From NCBI GenBank assembly GCA_025934335.1, contig JAICYG010000094.1, positions 1 to 10,244 of the forward strand: DNA of 10,244 bases, read 5' to 3'. Source of the stretch: Thermoleophilia bacterium. GTDB lineage: Bacteria; Actinomycetota; Thermoleophilia; Gaiellales; Gaiellaceae. Shown here one piece after another: positions 6,085 through 10,244 of this stretch (positions are counted from its first letter, which is position 1; every line of letters begins with the position of its first letter). A program made the position numbers and the translations under genes. The notes under the pieces are model-generated. The model was not told the DNA's origin and ran no database searches. It worked only from the letters and a program-made list of their open reading frames with translations.

Positions 6085-7302
6085 CTACGAGCTCGCGACC
6101 GGCGCCTCGAGCGGCACTGCCTCCCGCTGCCCGCGCGCGGCAGCGACGATGAAGAGCAGAGCGCCGAGCGTCATGCCGCCGGCGATCTCCGTCCAGACGG
6201 CGGCGTTCCCGCCGACGCGGTAGAGCGGGCCGACGACGAGACGGCCGACCGGGCCGCCGGAGCCGCTCGCCGCCATCACCGCCGTCATCACCTTCGCACG
6301 CAGGGCGGCGGGCGGCCGGGTCGTGATCATGCCCATCACCGGCGCGTTGATCAGCGGCACGAAGAGCCCGCAGAGCACGACGGCGAGACCCACCACGGGC
6401 CACGGGACGGGGGCGACGACGATCCAGAGCGGCAGCGACGCGGCGATGATCCCGAAGCTCGCGAGCCTGAGCGGCGCGAAGCGGTCGAGCAGCCTCATCA
6501 CGAGCACCGAGCCTGCGATCGCGCCGATGCCGAACGCGGTGAAGATCCAGCCCGCGATGTGCGGATTCCGGTCGTAGCGCGTGAACGCGAGCAGAGGCAC
6601 CGCGACGCTGATCCCGTTAGCAGCGCCGTCGAGCACGATCACGGTCAGCGTCATCGGCCCGAGCAACCGGTCGCGCGCCAGGTAGCGAACGCCCGCCAGC
6701 ACACCGCGGCTCTCCTCGTCCGCCGCCACCGGCCGGCCGCCGCGGACGAAGGCGAGCACGACGACCACGGCGAAGAGAAACGTCGCGCCGTCGACGACGA
6801 GGAGCGGCGCGGTGCCGAGCCACGCGATGAGGACGCCCGCGATCGACGGGCCGATCACGATCGGGAGATGCGCGGCGCCGCCGAAGAGGCCCGACGCCTT
6901 CGCGACCGCCTTCTCGTCGTCGCCGAGCACCTCCGGGATGATCGAGCGCTGCGACGCCGCGTACGGCGCCGTGAAGCACCCGAGCAGGAAGACGATCACG
7001 ACGAGGAGCGGCAGGGTGAGGTGCCCGCTCCAGTGGAGGACGGGGACGAGCGCGACGAGCGGCGCGCGCACGAGATCGGAGAGGAGCATCGTCGTGCGGG
7101 CGCCGAGCCGCGCGACGACCGAGCCGCTCGGAATGCCGAAGAGCGCCATGGGCAGGATCTCGGCCGCGAGGACGATGCTCATCTTCGTCGCGGAGCCGCT
7201 CGTCGAGAGCACGAACCACGGCAGCGCGACGAACGTCATAGCGCTGCCGGTGCTCGAGACCGCCTCGGCGGTGAGGAGCGCGGGCAGGGTCGCGTTCCGC
7301 AT
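6085..7302 (-). CDS. MFS efflux permease, DHA3-like (12-TM)
   Basis: This is a 405-residue integral membrane exporter. It starts with ATG at 7300-7302; further upstream the frame stays open but runs antisense to well-supported genes, so it is not used. Features are LTAEAVSSTGSAMTFVALPWF in TM1 (10-30), the motif A region GSVVARLGARTTML (60-73), IGPSIAGVLIAWLG (150-163) resembling motif C, and about twelve hydrophobic segments in two halves. In motif A the usual Asp is Ala64. The start has no Shine-Dalgarno; a near-consensus promoter ends eight bases before it. The gene is divergent from a TetR gene with a shared operator-like palindrome, implying local repression. Relatives export macrolides, siderophores or other small molecules; the substrate here is unknown. 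Confidence 0.9.
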   Translation of the reverse strand: MRNATLPALLTAEAVSSTGSAMTFVALPWFVLSTSGSATKMSIVLAAEILPMALFGIPSGSVVARLGARTTMLLSDLVRAPLVALVPVLHWSGHLTLPLLVVIVFLLGCFTAPYAASQRSIIPEVLGDDEKAVAKASGLFGGAAHLPIVIGPSIAGVLIAWLGTAPLLVVDGATFLFAVVVVLAFVRGGRPVAADEESRGVLAGVRYLARDRLLGPMTLTVIVLDGAANGISVAVPLLAFTRYDRNPHIAGWIFTAFGIGAIAGSVLVMRLLDRFAPLRLASFGIIAASLPLWIVVAPVPWPVVGLAVVLCGLFVPLINAPVMGMITTRPPAALRAKVMTAVMAASGSGGPVGRLVVGPLYRVGGNAAVWTEIAGGMTLGALLFIVAAARGQREAVPLEAPVASS

Positions 7303-7310
7303 GGCGCCGG

Positions 7311-7339
7311 AATATAGTACGTCCGTACGTTTTTGTAAA
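7311..7339 (-). promoter_or_regulatory. Promoter of the DHA3-like exporter
   Basis: On the minus strand TTTACA (7339-7334, 5/6 to consensus), a 17-base spacer and TATATT (7316-7311, 5/6) form the best sigma-70-type promoter in the window. The -10 ends eight bases before the ATG, predicting a leaderless or nearly leaderless mRNA. Confidence 0.7.
7317..7328. promoter_or_regulatory. Candidate TetR operator between exporter and tetR
   Basis: GTACG-TC-CGTAC is a palindrome with perfect 5-base arms. It occupies the spacer of the exporter promoter and abuts the upstream part of the divergent TetR promoter. One protein bound here would block both genes. The TetR protein encoded at 7348 is the natural candidate (inferred). 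Confidence 0.5.
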
Positions 7340-7341
7340 GT
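7336..7341 (+). promoter_or_regulatory. -10 box of the second tetR gene
   Basis: TAAAGT fits TANNNT and ends six bases before the GTG at 7348, with no Shine-Dalgarno between. It overlaps the -35 box of the divergent exporter promoter. No good -35 is seen 16-18 bases upstream. Confidence 0.4.
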
Positions 7342-7347
7342 GGGGCC

Positions 7348-7908
7348 GTGCCCAGAGTGAGCGAGGAGCACCGGCAGGAACGGCGGCGCCAGATCATGGC
7401 CGGTGCGCGGCGCGCGTTCGCGCAGCACGGCTACGAGGGCGCGACCGTGCCGCGCCTGGAGGCGCAGACGGGCCTCTCCCGCGGCGCGATCTTCAGCTAC
7501 TTCCCGTCGAAGCTCGATCTCTTCGTCGCGCTCGCGCAGGAGGACCAGCACCGGCTGATCGAGCGCTGGATCGACGGTGGATTCGAGGAGGTCGTCCGCC
7601 ACATCGTCGAGGACGACCCCGAGTGGATCGGGGTGTACCTCGACGCGTCGCGGCTGCTGCGCACGGACCCGCAGCTCCGCGACCGCTGGCGTGCGCTCAA
7701 CCCGGACGGGCAGGCGGGGCTGGAGGTGCGCTACCGGGAGCTGCAGCGGCGCGGCGAGGTCAGGGACGATCTGCCGCTCGACACGATCGGCCGCTTCCTC
7801 GGCATCGTCTTCGACGGCCTCGCCGTGCAGCAGGGCGCCGGCTTCGGCTCGCCGATCGATCTCGAAGGGACGATCGAGCTCCTTCGCTCCGCGCTCGCGC
7901 GGAAGTAG
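7348..7908 (+). CDS. TetR/AcrR-family transcriptional repressor (divergent from exporter)
   Basis: This is a 186-residue DNA-binding protein. The helix-turn-helix domain covers about residues 10-58: RQIMAGARRAFAQHGYEG (14-31), ATVPRLEAQTGLSRGAIFSYF (32-52) and PSKLDLF. The rest is a helical ligand/dimer domain. It is clearly different from the TetR protein at 921-1472 beyond the N-terminal domain. The GTG start directly opens the TetR N-terminal pattern (VSEEHRQERRRQIM) and is preceded by TAAAGT six bases upstream rather than by a Shine-Dalgarno. It shares a 45-base divergent region with the DHA3-like exporter. An ATP-grasp gene follows only 13 bases downstream on the same strand, so this regulator may also set expression of that set (inferred). 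Confidence 0.92.
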   Translation: MPRVSEEHRQERRRQIMAGARRAFAQHGYEGATVPRLEAQTGLSRGAIFSYFPSKLDLFVALAQEDQHRLIERWIDGGFEEVVRHIVEDDPEWIGVYLDASRLLRTDPQLRDRWRALNPDGQAGLEVRYRELQRRGEVRDDLPLDTIGRFLGIVFDGLAVQQGAGFGSPIDLEGTIELLRSALARK

Positions 7909-7921
7909 CATTGCGAGCCGA

Positions 7922-9130
7922 GTGAGGACCGTTCTCTTCGTCGGCGCGGGCCGCCACCAGCGCCGCGCGATCCTCCACGCGAAGGAGCTCGACCTGCGCG
8001 TCGCCGCCGTCGACCGCAACCCCGACGCGCTCGGCCTGCAGGAAGCGGACATCGCAAAGGTCGTGGACTTCTCCGACGTCGACGCGGTGCTGAAAGCGAC
8101 GCGGCGGCTGAAGCTCGACGGCGTCCTCACCGTCTCGGCCGACCGCGCCGTGCCGGTCGTGGCCGCCGTCGCGGAGGCACGCGGGCTCCCCGGCATCGGC
8201 GTGGAGACGGCGCACCTGATGACGCACAAGGTGGCGATGCGGCGCCGGCTCGGCGAGCACGGCGTCCCGCAGCCGCGCTTCGCGGCGGTGCGGACACTCG
8301 CCGAGACGCGCCGGGCCGCCGATGAGGTGGGCTTCCCGGCCGTCCTGAAGCCTGCGGACTCCGGCGGGCAGCGCGGCGTCTTCCGCGTCGAGTCGCTCGA
8401 CGACGTCGACCGGCATCTGCACGAGGCGCTCGCCGCGTCGCCGACGGAGGAGGCAATCCTCGAAGAGTTCGTCGAGGGCACCGAGCTGAACGGCATCGTG
8501 CTCGCGCGCGGCGGCGAGGCGATCCCGCTCACGCTCTCCGACCGCATGCGTCCGCCCGGGATCGGGTTCGGCGTCGGCTGGATCCACGTGTATCCGCCGA
8601 CGATCCTGCCGGAGCAGCTGAGCCTCGCCGAGCAGGTCGCGGTGCGCACGGTGCACGCGCTCGGGCTGCAGACGGGGATAGCGTTCCCGCAGCTGATCGC
8701 GGCCGACGACGGGCGCGTCGTCGTCGTGGAATGCGCCGCGCGGATCCCGGGTGGGCAGATGGCCGACCTCGTGCGGTGGGCGGTCGGCGTCGACCTCGTC
8801 GAGGTGCAGCTGCGCATGGCGCTCGGCGACGAGCTGCCGGACGAGCTCGTGAAGCCGAGGTTCGCGCGTCCGCTCGCGATCCGGTTCTTCACCGCCTCGC
8901 CCGGCCCGCTGCCGACGGGCGTCGTGCGGCGCATCGGCCCACTCGACAAGGTGCTCGCCTTCCCGGGCGTCGTGCAGGCGGACGTGTACCTGCAGGTCGG
9001 CGAGACGATCCGGCCGGTGCGGCTCGACGGCGACCGGCGCGGCTACGTGATCGCGACCGCCGACACGAACCTCGCCGCGCTCGAGCGAGCGGAGGCGGCG
9101 GCGACGCTCCTCGACGTGGAGGTGGAGTGA
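7922..9130 (+). CDS. ATP-grasp ligase (CarB/L-amino-acid-ligase-like)
   Basis: This 402-residue cytoplasmic enzyme of the ATP-dependent carboxylate-amine ligase superfamily activates a carboxylate as acyl phosphate and joins it to an amine or similar group. Order: a pre-ATP-grasp Rossmann-like domain (about 1-95, TVLFVGAG at 3-10), the ATP-grasp fold (about 98-300) with Lys103, FPAVLKPADSGGQRGV (138-153) and the metal-site segment VVVECAARIPGGQM (267-280), then a C-terminal domain (about 315-402) ending in a GYVIATADTNLAALERA motif, as in L-amino-acid-ligase-like proteins. The GTG at 7922 begins the conserved strand; I see no Shine-Dalgarno. The gene lies 13 bases after tetR and overlaps the next gene by GTGA. 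It could amidate or aminoacylate a sugar or small molecule; the substrate is unknown. Confidence 0.85.
   Translation: MRTVLFVGAGRHQRRAILHAKELDLRVAAVDRNPDALGLQEADIAKVVDFSDVDAVLKATRRLKLDGVLTVSADRAVPVVAAVAEARGLPGIGVETAHLMTHKVAMRRRLGEHGVPQPRFAAVRTLAETRRAADEVGFPAVLKPADSGGQRGVFRVESLDDVDRHLHEALAASPTEEAILEEFVEGTELNGIVLARGGEAIPLTLSDRMRPPGIGFGVGWIHVYPPTILPEQLSLAEQVAVRTVHALGLQTGIAFPQLIAADDGRVVVVECAARIPGGQMADLVRWAVGVDLVEVQLRMALGDELPDELVKPRFARPLAIRFFTASPGPLPTGVVRRIGPLDKVLAFPGVVQADVYLQVGETIRPVRLDGDRRGYVIATADTNLAALERAEAAATLLDVEVE
9118..9122 (+). promoter_or_regulatory. Shine-Dalgarno of the deacetylase-like gene
   Basis: GGAGG within the last codons of the ATP-grasp gene lies four bases before the GTG at 9127. 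The spacing is a little short. It supports the overlapping GTGA start and coupled translation. Confidence 0.6.
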
Positions 9131-9768
9131 GCTGCGCGTTCTCACTCGCGCACTACCGCGAGCTGCTGCAGGCCGCACGGTCCGGCGGCTACCGCTGGGC
9201 CGGGTTCGACCGCCCCCCCGAGCGCGACGACCTGATCCTGCGCCACGACGTCGACCTGTCGCTCGACGGCGCGCTCGCGGTGGCCGAGCTCGAGGCGGAG
9301 GAGGGCGCGTGGTCGACGTGGTTCCTGATGACGCGGTCGGTGTTCTACAACCTCGCCTCGAGCGAGGGCGAGCGGGCGATCGCCCGGCTGCGCGGGCTCG
9401 GGCACCGTGTTGCGCACCACGCGGTGTGGCCGAACGTCGACCTCGACGACCGGTTCGACGCGGTGGTTGCCTGGCACAACCCCGACCCGGAGTACATGCG
9501 CGCACCGATCGCGGGCGCGGTGAACGTGATGGAGGAGCCGTTCTTCGAGCCGGAGCACTACCGCTCCGACTCGAACCAGCACTGGCGCCACGGCTGCCCG
9601 CACGAGCAGCTCGCGCGCGGCGAGTTCGAGTGGCTCCAGCTGCTCACGCACCCGGAGATCTGGGCGTTCGACGGCGCGAGCATGCGCGAGACGATGGAGT
9701 CGATGCTCGACGCCGACCGCGCAGCGCGCCTCGAGCACCTGAGACAGGACCGGATCGACCTGTCCTGA
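9127..9768 (+). CDS. Polysaccharide-deacetylase-like (NodB-fold) protein with HDVD motif
   Basis: This 213-residue protein has the layout of a divergent branch of carbohydrate esterase family 4. LILRHDVDLSLDGAL (36-50) replaces the usual TFDDG motif, WSTWFLMTRSVFYNL (62-76) is the following strand, and GHRVAHH (92-98) holds an HxxxH metal pair (His93, His97). AWHNPD (115-120) and LLTHPEIWA (172-180) are further histidine sites. The family removes N- or O-acetyl groups from glycans; this branch's substrate is not known to me. No signal peptide is visible, so it probably acts in the cytoplasm, for example on a precursor. The GTG start overlaps the ATP-grasp stop by four bases and has GGAGG upstream. 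The next gene, another ATP-grasp, follows after 18 bases. Confidence 0.8.
   Translation: MSCAFSLAHYRELLQAARSGGYRWAGFDRPPERDDLILRHDVDLSLDGALAVAELEAEEGAWSTWFLMTRSVFYNLASSEGERAIARLRGLGHRVAHHAVWPNVDLDDRFDAVVAWHNPDPEYMRAPIAGAVNVMEEPFFEPEHYRSDSNQHWRHGCPHEQLARGEFEWLQLLTHPEIWAFDGASMRETMESMLDADRAARLEHLRQDRIDLS
9743..9767 (+). repeat. Overlapping inverted repeats at the end of the deacetylase-like gene
   Basis: GACAGG (9743-9748) pairs with CCTGTC (9759-9764), and the overlapping CAGGAC (9745-9750) pairs with GTCCTG (9762-9767). Loops are 10 and 11 bases and the two forms exclude each other. The site lies directly upstream of the -10 box of the next gene. It could be an operator, a weak terminator or chance. 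Confidence 0.25.
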
Positions 9769-9774
9769 ACCCGG

Positions 9775-9780
9775 TACGTT
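9775..9780 (+). promoter_or_regulatory. -10 box of the second ATP-grasp gene
   Basis: TACGTT fits TANNNT and ends six bases before the GTG at 9787, in an 18-base gap without a Shine-Dalgarno. No -35 resembling TTGACA is seen at the right distance. It suggests a separate leaderless transcript in addition to readthrough from upstream. Confidence 0.4.
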
Positions 9781-9786
9781 CCGCGC

Positions 9787-10244
9787 GTGAAGCAGATCAC
9801 GGTCATGGTCACGGCGTCCGGAGCGCCGGGGACGGCGGCGCTGCTGAGTGCTCTCCGGCGGAACGGCGAGCGGGAGGTGCGGCTCGTCGGCACGGACATG
9901 AGCGAGCGGTCCGTGGGGCGGCACCTCTGCGACGCGTTCCACCTCGTGCCCGCCGGCTCCGACCCGGGCTTCCCGGACGCGATGCTCGACGTGGCGACGC
10001 GCGAGCGCGTCGACGCGGTCCTGCCCCAGTCGTCGTTCGACCTCGAAGGTCTCGCCGAGCACGTCGACCGCTTCCCGATGCCCGTCCTCGTCTCGCAGCC
10101 GAACGCGATCGCGCGCTCGAACGACAAGGCCGAGACGTACGAGCTCCTGCACCGGCTCGGCGTGCCCGCACCCGAGTTCCGGCGCGTGAGCGGCGCGCGC
10201 GAGGTCGAGGCTGCGGCGCGCGAGCTCGGCTACCCCGCGCGACC
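9787..10244 (+). CDS. ATP-grasp protein, CarB-like, 3' part missing
   Basis: The first 152 residues of a second ATP-grasp enzyme run off the right edge. The N-terminal Rossmann-like domain begins ITVMVTASGAPGTAALLSAL (4-23), followed by VRLVGTDMSERSVGRHLCDA and RVDAVLPQSSFD, as in carbamoyl-phosphate-synthase-large-subunit-like proteins. The linker lysine is in RSNDKAETYELLHRLGVPAPEF, leading into the ATP-grasp domain, whose catalytic part lies beyond the window. GTG at 9787 opens the first conserved strand and is preceded by TACGTT rather than a Shine-Dalgarno. It is not a close copy of the ATP-grasp at 7922-9130, so the pair is unlikely to be a recent tandem duplication. Substrates are unknown; such proteins are common in surface-polysaccharide loci. 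Confidence 0.82.
   Translation, partial: MKQITVMVTASGAPGTAALLSALRRNGEREVRLVGTDMSERSVGRHLCDAFHLVPAGSDPGFPDAMLDVATRERVDAVLPQSSFDLEGLAEHVDRFPMPVLVSQPNAIARSNDKAETYELLHRLGVPAPEFRRVSGAREVEAAARELGYPAR

Noticed and set aside
7906..7911. TAGCAT as a further leaderless -10 box for the ATP-grasp gene
   Set aside because: It lies 10 bases from the GTG, outside the 6-8 base pattern, includes the tetR2 stop codon, and has no convincing -35; readthrough from tetR2 is enough.
7577..7921. A longer N-terminus for the first ATP-grasp protein
   Set aside because: The upstream part of the frame overlaps tetR2 out of frame and is Ser/Arg-rich. The conserved Rossmann strand begins right at the GTG at 7922.
7303..8949. 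Upstream extension of the DHA3-like exporter frame to a 954-residue protein
   Set aside because: The extra 549 residues are antisense to tetR2 and the ATP-grasp gene, show no domain, and would cross the exporter's own promoter. MFS proteins of this group are about 400 residues.
7760..9505. A 581-codon minus-strand open frame
   Set aside because: It is antisense to the ATP-grasp and deacetylase-like genes; the composition is Arg/Ala-rich shadow sequence typical of GC-rich third positions.
9142..10152. A 336-codon minus-strand frame crossing the deacetylase-like and second ATP-grasp genes
   Set aside because: Antisense to two genes with recognisable motifs; no domain is visible in it.
1..10244. 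Mobile element, CRISPR, tRNA or rRNA genes
   Set aside because: No transposase or integrase motifs, no regularly spaced repeats and no tRNA-like or rRNA-like stretches were found on either strand by reading; all gaps are 45 bases or less.

Overview
The window is a gene-dense stretch of very high G+C DNA (roughly 70% by eye) with GTG and TTG starts, overlapping genes and almost no intergenic space. That style, together with TANNNT boxes placed directly against start codons, suggests an actinomycete. A Thermoleophilia/Gaiellales-like soil lineage is my guess. No rRNA, tRNA, insertion sequence, CRISPR array or replication origin is visible. All non-coding DNA lies in six gaps of 13 to 45 bases.

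Layout. Positions 1-5056 hold five minus-strand genes, in transcription order: an extended SDR sugar-nucleotide epimerase/dehydratase, a DegT-type sugar aminotransferase, a GT-C membrane glycosyltransferase, a TetR repressor and a 14-TM DHA2-type MFS exporter cut by the window edge. The first three are packed with a 0-base junction and a 4-base overlap. The TetR gene has its own promoter, whose -35 box lies inside the last codons of the glycosyltransferase. Positions 5098-6084 (+) encode a GT2 glycosyltransferase divergent from the SDR gene. It meets, stop codon to stop codon, a second MFS exporter (6085-7302, -), which is divergent from a second TetR gene (7348-7908, +). The plus strand then continues with an ATP-grasp ligase, a noncanonical polysaccharide-deacetylase-like protein and a second ATP-grasp protein cut by the right edge.

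How the genes may work together (inference). SDR plus DegT fits synthesis of an activated amino sugar. GT2 and GT-C fit its transfer in the cytoplasm and on the outer face of the membrane. The ATP-grasp/deacetylase genes could tailor a glycan, for example by forming or exposing amide bonds. Two TetR/MFS export modules flank the sugar genes. The set could serve a cell-surface glycan or a small exported glycosylated compound; the sequence does not decide.

The most distinctive signal is regulatory. Six genes have a TANNNT hexamer ending 6-8 bases before the start codon and no Shine-Dalgarno sequence, as expected for leaderless mRNAs. Two genes inside transcription units instead have clear Shine-Dalgarno sequences, and two others have stop-coupled TTG starts. 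Two divergent promoters are compressed into 41 and 45 bases, so that each -10 falls in the opposing -35 region. Both TetR genes have an operator-like palindrome in a promoter spacer. The SDR and DegT genes are also in one reading frame, separated only by a single TAG followed at once by TTG.
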